DNA of 64,000 nt. It comes from Neckera pumila. Lineage: Eukaryota; Streptophyta; Bryopsida; Hypnales; Neckeraceae. The stretch lies in assembly GCA_963969595.1 (NCBI GenBank), contig OZ018411.1, positions 994,501 to 1,058,500 on the forward strand. Direction: 5' to 3'. The notes below the pieces were generated by a model. The model saw nothing but the letters and a program-made list of their open reading frames with translations. It ran no database searches and had not been told where the DNA came from. Both the position numbers and the translations under genes were made by a program. Each line of letters begins with the position of its first letter. Position 1 is the first letter of the stretch. Below, piece by piece: positions 24,451 to 35,700 of the stretch.

Positions 24451-24520
24451 GCATTGCGCCAAATAATCAGTTGACAAGGAGGGTGGAGCTCGATGAGGAA
24501 ACCCCATTATTTGGCGCAGT
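24451..24520. repeat. Short inverted repeat, possible small MITE
   Basis: GCATTGCGCCAAATAAT at 24451-24467 is matched in reverse complement by ATTATTTGGCGCAGTG from 24506, separated by about 38 bases. No target duplication was identified. Confidence 0.4.
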
Positions 24521-24879
24521 GTCCAACAATAAGGGTCATTGCCTGACATAAACTACTGTAGGAAATCAACAAAATTGGATGAAGTTAGGATGATAATTCG
24601 ATTTTGAATATAAAATCCTTAGGGCCCAATTACAGAGACAACACTGCAAAATCGAGCGTTACGGCATAGAATCCGTCCAATGAACATACGGAACCTTTCT
24701 TGTGAGTGGTTTACAAATAGAACAAATGCCTCAAATTCACCAATCATGCTCTTTTGCAAGCCTTCAACTTTGATGGCTTGTAACATTGTTTAGCAATATT
24801 AAAATTTCCTTCATTATGGAATCATCCTCTTGTTCACATACATGATCACAGGGGTGTCCTAGAGGACTGTCTTTCATTT

Positions 24880-25000
24880 GGGGGGTTCGGATTTTGAAGC
24901 GACCTACCCCCATTTTTGGAGGTTGCAATTTCAACGGTGTATATATTTCTCTACAAATTCTCCAACCGCGAGATATGAAAGGTTTGACTTATGACTTTGG
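24880..25000 (+). repeat. Dispersed repeat R2, copy 1
   Basis: About 120 bp resemble 27130-27245 in the same orientation, sharing GGATTTTGA, CCATTTT and GATATGAAAGGTTTGACTT. Similarity stops on both sides, so these are two copies of a dispersed repeat rather than paired LTRs. Confidence 0.55.
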
Positions 25001-25739
25001 AATTGTGTGAACCACTATATTGGTTCACCCTTCAGATAATTGAAAATATAAAAACTATGAATGAGTTTTTAAGTTCAAAAGTGTTAGTACATTAGATTAA
25101 ACTATAACCATTAGTAAAAGGCTTTTAGTACATAGGAAGAGAAACTAGATCAAAATTGCAACCCTAAAATATATAAAAGATAAAAGATACAAAAAAGAAT
25201 CCAAAACAATGGTGAGAAGTTGAAAATGGATCTAAACATAAATAGAAAACCAATAAAAAAGAAGAAATATGGAAAAGCACAAAAGAAGTGATCAAATTTA
25301 AAATTACTATGAGAACACTAACATAGTGGTAGAAACTCTAATTTAGGCAATAAGTAGTGATTTAATGGAATTTCAATAAATTAGTGTAGATGAAAGTGAT
25401 TAGGAGTGTTAGTTAGTTAGTTAATTGGGGTATTAGTCGAATTAGGGTTTGGTGCTCACTCTCTCTCTCTTGTTTGTTTTGGGGGAGAATGTGTGAAGAG
25501 GTGGAAAGTGGACAATACATAGGAGAACAATGATTGCAAGGAGGTAGGTTAGGATGATAGTCAATTTGTCGAGTAGGTTTTCACCTTGTGGGGTAGAAAG
25601 TGGGTGAAAAGTGAGGATTGTGGAGGTCAGATGCAAAAAGTGTTGGGAAAGAAAATCCGTTGCCCTTGCAAGTGAAAGCAGCAACTTTGACGAGCTATTG
25701 CGAGAGCATGGAGTAGCGGATGGAGCTGAAAATTGGTGG

Positions 25740-25980
25740 AATGGTGCGTCTTCAAGCTAGCTTTCCAACAAGACTCAACTCGACCGATTTGGAGCACAGA
25801 TGAGGCAGTGGTGGTCGATTTTGTGGCGGAAGGCCTACTGCCGCAGGAATTTCGGAGCTGCAACTTGACGGACGATTGCAGAAGTGTGGCCAAGCGGAAT
25901 GAGCTGAATTTTTGGTGCAAGGAAGATGGAGAAGTCAGCTTTCCAACGAGATAAGGCTCGCTCAATTTGGAGCCAGGATG
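25740..25980. repeat. Degenerate internal duplication, possibly retroelement-derived
   Basis: The block around GCTTTCCAACAAGACTCAAC and GATTTGGAGCACAGATGA (25756-25805) recurs as GCTTTCCAACGAGATAAGG and CAATTTGGAGCCAGGATGA (25935-25982). The sequence is more GC-rich than its surroundings. The style is reminiscent of plant LTR-retrotransposon flanks, from general pattern only. Open frames on both strands (25733-25954 plus, 25627-25965 minus) have no recognised domain. Confidence 0.35.
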
Positions 25981-27129
25981 AAGACAGGGCGGACAGATTA
26001 GTAAAAAGAGGTTGGCTGCCCTATCGGCTGTGAGTTGTGTGTGTTTACTATGGTTCTTGTGGTCCCAAATGAATAAAAATGTAATGATAATTACAATTCA
26101 AATTGGGTCTTGCATGTTTGGAGTACATTTCTCATGGGCTTGTATAATTTGGATGTTTAAAAAGAATCCGTCATTAGTGAATTCTACTTGTTAGGGTCTT
26201 TAGGGCACATGTGGAAGCATTGCCCAAAGGGAGTCTAGATTAGGCACTTGGTGTGAGTGAATTGTGCTGTGATTAGTTTTTAGGGTGCAATTTAGTTCAC
26301 TTAGGGCTTAAATTAGGCAATTTTAAGGTGATTTTGACCTAGGAAGTTTACTTATCCTTTCAAAACATGTATGAAGATGAATTGGGAGTGTTAAGGCACA
26401 TAATGGGATGATTTTGAGGTGCTGCCCTTTTTTCACTTAGGCTTGATTTATCAAAAATTCACTGAAAAAAAAATTTGGGAAATCCATTACTTGGAGGCAT
26501 TTAGATTAGAGTCCACACACTCCTTTTCGGCCAAGTTTGTGGATGGGTTTTACCTCATGGTGAAATTCACTCACAAATTGACTTTTGGTTGTGATTTTTT
26601 TTTAATGTTGTTTGAAGGTATTTAGGGTTGAGGGTTGAGGACCATTCCATTGTTGTAGACCAATTTGGTGAGTGAGTATGACTTAGAGACAATTCTACAA
26701 CCACTGGTAGGGACTGTACATGTTGTTGCCATTGGGTTCCAGACTATGCAATAAAATAGCAAGTTGCCCTAGTGCGATCTTTATAGACACTTATTTTAGG
26801 CCAAAATCCATGATGAATAGATTTCTTCAATATCATTAGATAGGTTACATACTCTGCTATCCTATTATAAAGACACTACTTTATAATGTTTAGAAACTTG
26901 ACATTTAATGAAGGGACAAATCTTGGGATCACCTTACTCCTAGCCATTATAAAGAAACTCTAGATGTTGCCTTAAAGCTTGCTCATGTGCTTCAACAATT
27001 CTCCAAATCCACACTTCTTAGAGGTGATGCACCATGTTTTTGCCATTTTGTCCAATTGATTGGTGAACACAAAGTTTAAGTTTTTATGGTTTACAGTTTA
27101 GTATTATGAAGGCATTTTAGAAGGAAGTA

Positions 27130-27245
27130 GCAATTAGGATTTGATTTTGAGGTGATCTACCTCCCATTTTGGAGGGCTGCAATTCCAATTTTATTTTTTT
27201 TATAAATTCTTTTATTTGAAGATATGAAAGGTTTGACTTTAGAGT
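27130..27245 (+). repeat. Dispersed repeat R2, copy 2
   Basis: This is the second copy of the repeat at 24880-25000, with GATATGAAAGGTTTGACTT shared exactly. Confidence 0.55.
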
Positions 27246-27410
27246 TGGCTTTTGATTAATTAAGTTTGAGTTTGGCCTTTGTGTTGTCTTTATATTGACT
27301 TGGTGTTGATTTTGGATGCATTTTTTTGTTTTGTAAAGATTCATTGTTTTTTCCTTCCTTTCCTTTTGTTTACTGCTATGGTGTTTAAATTTTTAATCAT
27401 TTATTTTTCC

Positions 27411-27617
27411 AACTGCTTTGTGTCTCAGTTAGATTGATGTAGTGTATAAAACTTTTATTCCAAATGAAGGATTTAGATCAACTGCTTTGTGTCTCAGTTA
27501 GATTGGTGTAGTGTATAAATCTTTAATTCCAAATGAAGGGTTTAGATCAACTGCTTTGTGTCTCAGTTAGATTGATGTAGTGTATAAAACTTTAATTCCA
27601 AATGAAGGGTTTAGATC
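27411..27617. repeat. Tandem repeat, three units of 69 bp
   Basis: Units begin at 27411, 27480 and 27549, each starting AACTGCTTTGTGTCTCAGTT and ending TTTAGATC. Only a few substitutions separate them, so the amplification is recent. Confidence 0.95.
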
Positions 27618-28961
27618 CTATTTTCAAGTGCAATAGATCCCTTTTTAGAGAGTTTTCCATGAAATTTTTTTTATAATTCTAAATCTAAAATTGACTTGTT
27701 TAATTATTTCCACTTCTACTTCAAGGCCAACTCATTTGCAACTCTCTTGTTACCAAGTAATACATCATACACACACTCTTGCTTGAATTCCACGTATGTT
27801 TTATTTATTTTGTATTTTTTTAATTTACATTACCATGCATGGTCTAGCATTGTCTCATGGTTATAATACTTATATAAACAACCACATATATTAAGGTTCA
27901 CAAACTCAAAATTCAAGACCGATATTTAGTTTTATTATGTAACCAAAGAATGGAATTATGTAATGAATTTAGAAAGCTCGCATTTTAAGATTGAAATTTA
28001 GTCGCCTTGTGTAATTAATGAATAACATTGCTATAGTCATATAACTAGTTGAGTTGTAAGTTCATAAGCAATGATTTTTCAATTAAAATGTAAAACTTGC
28101 TTATTTTTAAAAAATATACCAAAAATAAATAAAATGGTATTAATAAATTTTATTGTAAAACATTGTTTGAATTGATATCAATATTTAATTCATTATTGTT
28201 ATAAAAAATAAGGTCTAGGATTTTTTTATAATAAAAAATAATAATGATTTTTCTATATAATATTTTGAAATGCAAAGTAAAAACAAGAATAAAGAATTTT
28301 AAAATCTAATATTGAAGAAGTTCATTGTAAGACCTTCAATTATTGTAAAAAAATGTGTATATAAAATAAGTAGATGACATTATTGATAAAGATTGCTAAG
28401 ATGTGTTATGTAGCACCTCTCTATATTGCCATCTAAATTTAACATCCAATCAAACTACTAATACATATATTTTATAGCGATTTCATAAAAGTTGCTCATT
28501 CATAAACATACATCATATGTGCCTAATAGCAAATCCATATAAAGCAAAGCAACGTGAATACATCACAAACTTGGTATGTCATGTTTTTTAATGTTTTTTC
28601 CATGTTTTGGTTCCAAAAGTGTTATTGTATGTTTCTTGTATGTTTTTTTCTAAACAATTCATACAATTGCATTATATATTGCCTTTGCATGTTTTTCATA
28701 CAAATGCAATAGAAATGAAAAACATATGAAGAATCTATGAAAGACATTGACACTTTGTTGTATACAATTTCATACAAATGTAGTGTGTACTCTATTTGTT
28801 TCAAGCATTTAGACAAATTGTATGGCATATGTGCCTACATATTTCATTAACAAAATATTTCATATATATCCATATTCATTTGAATGGAAGTATTGAAAGA
28901 CTATAAACTAAGCATTCTATATAGGGACATAAACAAAATGCAACTACATAACATTCTTTAG

Positions 28962-29320
28962 GTGTGCCCTCAAGGTTACCATGTTTGAACAAGGGAATAT
29001 TTTAGTCAAATATAGAAAATATTTTAGGCATATCAAATAATGTTTTTTATAGAAAAAATATTCTAAATCAAGATAGTATATTTTGGAATACAAAAATATT
29101 TTTCAAACAAGAAAAACAAGTATATACAAGTATATTTTTCAAATATTTTATACAAGAAATATTTCTATAAAAGTGTGCCTTCGAGGTTATCATGTTTGAT
29201 TACGGAATATTTTGATCAAATATAAAGAATATTCTAAATATTTTGAAAATATTTTTTATAGAAATAACAATCTGTCAAAATAGAATATTTTAGAATACAT
29301 GAAGATTGTTCAGATACTGG
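28962..29320. repeat. Degenerate duplication of about 150 bp, offset 211 bp
   Basis: GTGTGCCCTCAAGGTTACCA at 28962 is echoed by GTGTGCCTTCGAGGTTATCA at 29173. Similarity continues through AT-rich sequence including GGAATATTTT and TTTTTTATAGAAA. Confidence 0.6.
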
Positions 29321-30689
29321 AATATTACTTCAAAAGTACACGGTATAATTCCTTAAAATAAAAATTTTATTAAAATGAGAGAATTTTCTTATATTGAGAG
29401 GTGATGAGGTCAACTTTCTGGAGCACAAATTACTAGGAACTAATAGGAAATCAATATAAAAATAGCATGTAGAAGTGAAAGATTGCAAAAATATGAAGAA
29501 TAAGAAGGGGTTCTTAAAAGTTTATGTATTTATTGAAAATAGTTGTTTTAGAAATAATTGTGTACGTATTTCAATTCTAATCCACATGAGCCTCTAATTT
29601 GTCATTTAGAACTCCAAGTGTTTTTTTGTTTTTTTTTACATCTTGTTATTCAGTTTTATAGGTAAATCCTCTAAGAAGAGTGTTCAATCATAATAGGTGA
29701 AGTACTTATCAATGTAGTGTTTTGTTCATAGAAGTTGGAAGTCCCTAATGCACTCCAATCTCTCACTTGTAGAAAAGTTAGATGTCCAAAAGATAGCATA
29801 AATCTAAGTTTATAGAATCAATTGTAAATATTGTTTCCAAACTATTATCAAAGCCTAAATTACAATTATATGTGTGCATTTTGGCTAAATAAAAGTTAGT
29901 TCTTTAGTTGTGCAAAATCCCTTTAGGTTTACATATACTTGTAAAAGACTAAACTTGAATATCCAATCATTCCAAAAACAAGGGATAACATGGGAGGACA
30001 TCCTTGGAGACTCTAAATTGATGAATTAGAAAATTGTTTTCAAATTTTTTCAAATTAGAATTGCTTTGCTGACTTCTATGATGTTTGTACCTCTATACAA
30101 GAACTAGGAAAAAACATTTTAGAAGTAGCCTTATCTTGTTGAGTCAAACTAAAAGCAATCCAAAAGTTCAAATCAATGTTAAAATAAATTTTCCAGAAGT
30201 TGGAAAGGTACCTCTTCCACTTTTCATGGGCCTATCTCTATAATTTTTCCAACCAACAACTCTAATTCTTCTCTAACAAACATTGCATACTTCCATGTAG
30301 ATTTCTAAAAAGTATTTTGTCCTTTTTTGCAAAATTTGGACCAATTTTTGTACATGGAAGTTTACCTCCAAAAGAATAATGCTCAATTGCTTGTTTGAAC
30401 ACATTTATGAGCAATTACCTCAATATAAAATTGTGGAGCCTTTTCTATATATTCCACTATACTACAAGCCTCTTTGGGAAAAAACACATGAATAAATTCT
30501 TTACCATAGATGATAAAATTTGGCATTTATATTTGGAATTCACACCTCGAATTAAACTGAACAAGTCACAAAATACGAAATTGACAGCCCAAAATAGGGG
30601 CCAAGTTTATACATGTATGACAAGCTTGGGAAATAAAAATTCTCACCCCTCCTTAGAAGGCTTGTAGCACTACTTTGGGCAATTCCTTT

Positions 30690-32746
30690 TGGGGGGGGAG
30701 AGAGAAGCTTTTGCGTTAACTTTTGCTTTAAAGCGTCGTTGCCCGATTTGGGTCGTTCCCCCCGCCAGCCAAAGTGGCGTGACGGCGCTTTTCGGTCGAT
30801 CGCGCGATTCTTTAGGTCACAGATTCGCAACAACGATCGCAAATTGCGCAGATAATCGAAAGAAGATACATCTTGCTTCTTTGTTGAACCCAAAACCCAA
30901 AGTCTATTGATCTCATGCCTTGCATGCAGCAAACTGTGAAAGGAGAGCCCAGGATTTCACGCGATTTCACGGAAGATTTCATGGACTTGAAGGTCGACGG
31001 CAGATGCCGAAGACATTCGAGAAACTCATGAAGGTCCTTAGCATTTCAGGATCGATTGTCGTTCTGGGTAAGTGCAGTCGATTTTACCCAAACGGCGCAT
31101 CCATGACGTTTTTTCCGTTTGTTTCCATGGCTGGGTTTCGGTTCCTCTATAGGTAGCGGTTACGTGACGGCGGTTACGCATGAGACCTCTTTCAATTTCA
31201 TGTTGGAACGCTTCATCTCCTCTTTCGATAGCTCTGAGGGGATATTGTGTTGTGTGTGTACTCATCATTCAAATTCTTTGACAACTTGCGTTCCCGCCGC
31301 CAGGTTTTGAAGCTCGATCGGGCTAGCTGCTGTTGCGTGATTGTTCCTCGATTGGAGTTCTTTCAGCCTCTTGGGCGGGGTGGGGGTGGGTGTTGAATCT
31401 TGTGAGGGGGAGCTGTCAAGTCTTGCAAAGATCGATCTCTGTTGGCGCGGGAGAGATCGCGGGCATTCAGCTACTCAGCTGAGAGTGAGTACTACTTAAC
31501 TAAGCTTGAGGTGGTTTGGATTTGCATCGCATTGGAAGGGGATCCTTTGATTATGCTGGGAGTATTTTCTCATGACTGTTGGAACTTTTTGTAGCTAGGA
31601 TTTAGTCGATCTTCCGGGTTAGTGGAAAAGAACCTAGCTGCGGTAGTTTGTAATTTTAGAGAATAAGAAATTTGAATTCCCTCACTCTCGTTGCGCTGGC
31701 CCTGCACCTTAAAGGCTCCTCATATATCCCGATCATAGAAGAATCACAGATTTGCGATCGGGTGACCGTGAATGAGAAAAACTATTGACTACGCAAGTGG
31801 CTCAATCGTATTCAGCCTCTCTCGCAAATCACACTATTGTTTACTGGAAAACTCCACTTGCGTGGGCAACCCAGTAGCTATTCCTTACAAACGATTCTCG
31901 TTTCTCTCAAGTTTTCAGCACCACTGACTCTTCTTTCCACAATAAAAATAATCATGGAAAAAAGAGTTCAGAAGGTCGATGCACAGGAGAAATCTAATAT
32001 GGAAATTGGGCAAATGTTCTTCTGTGTCGAAATTCCATTCCTTGTATCTCCTAGTGTCTCCTATTCACTATATGTCCATCACTGGACATTGACTATGAAG
32101 TTCTTAAAAAATCCCATAGATGTACATTTTGGATTTCTCCTGTGATGAATCCAATGATACTAACCTCCTCTGCTATTGCTAACCTTCAGAATCAACAATA
32201 CAGGAGATATCCAATATGGAAATTGAAAACTATCCTTCTGTGTCCGAATTCCATTCGTAGCGTATCCTAGTGTTCTGTTCAATCCTATTCTATCAACACT
32301 GCGCATTAACTATAGAATTCTTCAAAAATTCCACGGACGAACATTTTGGATTCCTCCTATGACGAGTCCAACGATACTAACCTCCATTGCTATTGCTAAC
32401 CTTCAGAATCGTTTAACACCACCTCACGAACCAGTATCTCAACAATTCTCTTGTGGATGTCCATAAGATACAGATGGACATTTTGTATTTCTCCAGCTGG
32501 GACGAATCCAACGATACTAACCTCCCTTTGCAATTGCTAACCTTCAGAACCAATCACGAACATCTTAAGTACGAACTACGAGCTTCATGATTCTCTAACT
32601 TGTGGTAATGTGCACAGGTGAACCTTTTGGATTCCTCCAGTGATGAATCCAATGATAGATTACTAACCTCCCCTTGCTACATATTGCTAACCTTCAGAAT
32701 CGATCAACATCTCACGAAATAGTAGCTTCCTGATTTTCTTGTGCAG
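30690..32746 (+). promoter_or_regulatory. Probable promoter, leader exon and leader intron of the GT47 gene
   Basis: GC content rises sharply at about 30690-31500 after AT-rich DNA, as at a plant promoter or transcription start. A strong donor, CTGG followed by GTAAGTGCAG, lies at 31068. A strong acceptor, TTTTCTTGTGCAG, ends at 32746, just before the coding exon. A 1.68-kb leader intron is the simplest reading. The frame open upstream of the donor (30920-31067) would not join in phase with the GT47 frame, so the first exon is taken as untranslated. Confidence 0.5.
31985..32705. repeat. Degenerate tandem repeats in the GT47 leader intron
   Basis: A block containing GATACTAACCTCC and GCTAACCTTCAGAATC recurs four times, near 32155, 32375, 32515 and 32660, usually preceded by TTTTGGAT-TCTCC sequence. 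The first two copies also share an upstream part (TATGGAAATTG, TTCTGTGTC, ATTCCATTC, CCTAGTGT), giving a unit of about 210 bp duplicated in tandem, with shorter partial copies after it. Confidence 0.75.
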
Positions 32747-32756
32747 GCACCATCGG

Positions 32757-32762
32757 ATGTAA
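32757..32762 (+). promoter_or_regulatory. Start-stop minimal uORF
   Basis: ATGTAA lies 10 bases after the inferred leader splice acceptor and eight bases before the GT47 start codon at 32771, out of frame with it. An ATG followed directly by a stop can stall ribosomes and lower initiation at the next ATG. Its presence is certain; its activity depends on the transcript starting upstream as inferred. Confidence 0.55.
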
Positions 32763-32770
32763 TCATTGTA

Positions 32771-35700
32771 ATGGAGAGATCACCGAAGTACTCAACCTAC
32801 CGCGTCCGCACCCGCTTCCTCTTCCTCGCCACCACCCTCACCTTCTGGTGCACTCTCCTCACAGTCCCCCACTCCCACGACCGACCTCCAGCGCTCCCAT
32901 CCTCCATCAAACACCGTGACCTAAAATCAGGAAACTTTGCATCCCCTGCTGATTGCCACGGCCGTTACATCTACATGTACGACTTGCCCCCCTCCTTCAA
33001 CTCCGACATGGTGCACCACTGCGCCACTCTCTCCCCCTGGACGAACTGGTGCCCGAGTGTCCAAAACTCAGGTCTGGGTCCCCCCCTGCCGAACACAGAC
33101 GGCGTGTTCTCAGACACCGATTGGTACACGACCAATCAGTTCATGCTGGAGCAGATTTTCCACCACCGGATGATGGAGTACGAGTGTTTGACGAGGGAGA
33201 GCGAGATTGCGAGTGCGGTGTTCGTACCGTTCTACGCGGGGTTCGAGATCACGACGAAGCTGTGGAGGGCGAGTGTGAGGGAGAGGGATGTGGTGGTGGC
33301 GGAGCTGGTGGAGTGGTTGCAGGGGAGGAGCGAGTGGGGGAGATGGGGAGGGGTGGATCACTTCTTGGTGGGAGGCAGGGTGACGTGGGATTTTCGGAGA
33401 AGTTCAGGTGAGAGCTAGAGAGAAGCTCCTTTTGCAATGTTTGATGAAATTGAAAACTTTTTTCAGAAATGTTGGGGTATGTTCGCACTTGGTGTTAGGG
33501 GTGATGTTTGCAATGTGAATCCAGTTCAGAGGCCTACATTTGTTCTTAGGTAACAACACTCTTTAACACCAAGTGCGAATGTATCTTTGGTTGCAAAAGC
33601 TGTGTTTGATGGGTAATTGAGTGTTATGCTCTGTGCTAAGTTCTAAACCTTGAAACTTTAAAACTGGTTCACCCCCTTGCACCTCTTCCATGCCTTGTGC
33701 CTCCTGGTTGTGGGAGAGGTGGAAGGAGGTGAATCATTCCTTGGTGAGGAGGGAGGGGAGGAGTTCACGTGAGAGATTGAGACACACTTGTTGATGTTGG
33801 GTTGTAGGGTTTGCATTGGGGTTTGCATTGCATTGACATTAGTTAAGGGTAACTAAGGTAGTGGCACATAAATGCAACATTTTTGCTACTTGAAGAATAT
33901 GCTTTAGATTTTCAAAAGCAACACATTGTAGGCTCCTATAATAATTCGCAGATTCTATAAGAAAGAATTCATTTGGAACCTTAAAGCATTAGAGACTAAT
34001 GCCTAAATAGTGCCCCTTTTAAATAGTCACTTTGATAATCTACTCAAGCTCTTAACAAGAGAATGTGGTTTGCTATTTAGTCAAAAATAAAAGTTTGTTT
34101 TAGATACTTGATAATTTTAGATGTTAGTGCCTTAAGGTAGGATTGGAGGTACATAAAGTAAGAAATTGACATCTAACCAATTGTTTCATGTCTTTGAACT
34201 TTGTTTTATATGTAAAGTCAATTATGAATTTTAAAGCTAAAATTGCATCAAATATTGAAAACATCCATGTCCCTTAATTGCACCAATATGTTCACTGTTT
34301 GCTCTAGTACATTAATCAATACAATACATACATTGAAGAAAGCAATATATACATATGTGATAAAGAACATTTTTAGAGTCTCGTAGCTTTATGGACATCC
34401 TACTTTATAGAAGGTTAGCATTGAATTCCATCTTCATGTCACTATTAGAGACATTGGTGGCATTGATCTAAGAATTGTACCCCTGTAAAAACCACAATTG
34501 GTTTGGTTTGCAATGTAGGATCTTTTGTGGCTCTTTTCTTTGGTCTATGCAACCAATGTTGCTAGAGTGTAAAATAATGGCATCAAAATATATAACTTTG
34601 ATTCATGATGGTTAAATCATTAAATGAATCATGGAAATAAGTACATTCGATGCATACTTTTAGTTGTCAAGTAAGCATTTGAGTATAGTTCATATGATCT
34701 AAGATTTTGTTGTGTCTTGTTGAAAGTAAAAAAGAATTCTAGATTTTCTCAACATGCATCTTTGAAACTCCTTAGGAATAAATTATGAATTATTAAATTA
34801 TTGAAATTAGGTGATTACCAAACCAATTCATGAATAGGGGATGTGCATTTTAGATAAAGGGTTTTTTAGGAATCAATTCTAGAAATGGGTAACAATCAAG
34901 TACAGTTACCCTAAATAATCCCTATGTGACCTAGTTTGATTAGGGTTGTATTTGGAAAGCAAGCTAGTGTTATTTTTGTAGTGAAATTGCCTATTTCATA
35001 ATGTTATTGAATTTATAATTTTATTTTGTGTTTTATATTTTTGATACACATATAGTTAGTTACCTTGACCAAAACAATTGATTAGTTGGATTAATTGTAT
35101 AACCTTACTTGAATGGGTAATCCTTATTTTGACGATTTTGGATGCTTCCACCTTACATGCTAGTGTTGGAGATTTTTTATTTTTTAAATTTCTTCATCTT
35201 TTGCTTTAACATACTACAAAGATGATACAAGAAAAAAAATCAACAAATTTAGTAGTCATGAACAATGAAACTATTTTTGAGGAAGTTGTAATTTGTCTTA
35301 GGCTTTAGATTCTACAAGAATTATACTGTTTAGCTCACTTTCATCAAGTTGCTTGTATAGGTTATTGTTCAAAGATTACTTTAGATAAATGATAAATTAT
35401 CAAGTTGAAATATCAACTTGAAGTATTTTTTTATCACCCCAAACATAGACTTTGGGAGCTTAGGGATTAGTCCATGCAAATGAGTCTCTTTGTCAAAGGA
35501 TGTAGTTGAGATGTATGTAGATGTGTTGGTCTCTATTTGTTTAAGATAAAAGTGATATAATTTTAGAATATTCTGCCACTAGCCATTTTGTATGGTAAAT
35601 TTTTTGACTTACTCTATAATATTATATTAAACAATTGACAATGGTTCTTTACACTAACATACATTTACTTTTATTTTAAAAGAATTTGAATTTTCCAAAG

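Larger units (their letters stand above)
23753..30600. other. Gene-free AT-rich region
   Basis: I find no conserved protein or RNA gene in this 6.8-kb stretch. It contains the repeats listed separately at 24451, 24880, 25740, 27130, 27411 and 28962. Open frames here are short and compositional. Confidence 0.6.

Noticed and set aside
24880..27245. Two similar 120-bp blocks as a pair of LTRs
   Set aside because: Similarity covers only about 120 bp and stops on both sides. There is no coding or primer-binding sequence between, and no flanking duplication.
30552..30932. Minus-strand open frame of 126 codons near the GT47 promoter
   Set aside because: It runs across the boundary between AT-rich and GC-rich DNA, has no recognisable domain and opposes the inferred leader exon.
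30920..31156. Plus-strand frame before the leader donor as the true first coding exon of GT47
   Set aside because: Joining at the donor (31068) and acceptor (32746) puts it out of frame with GT47, and the GT47 anchor already starts at ATG 32771.
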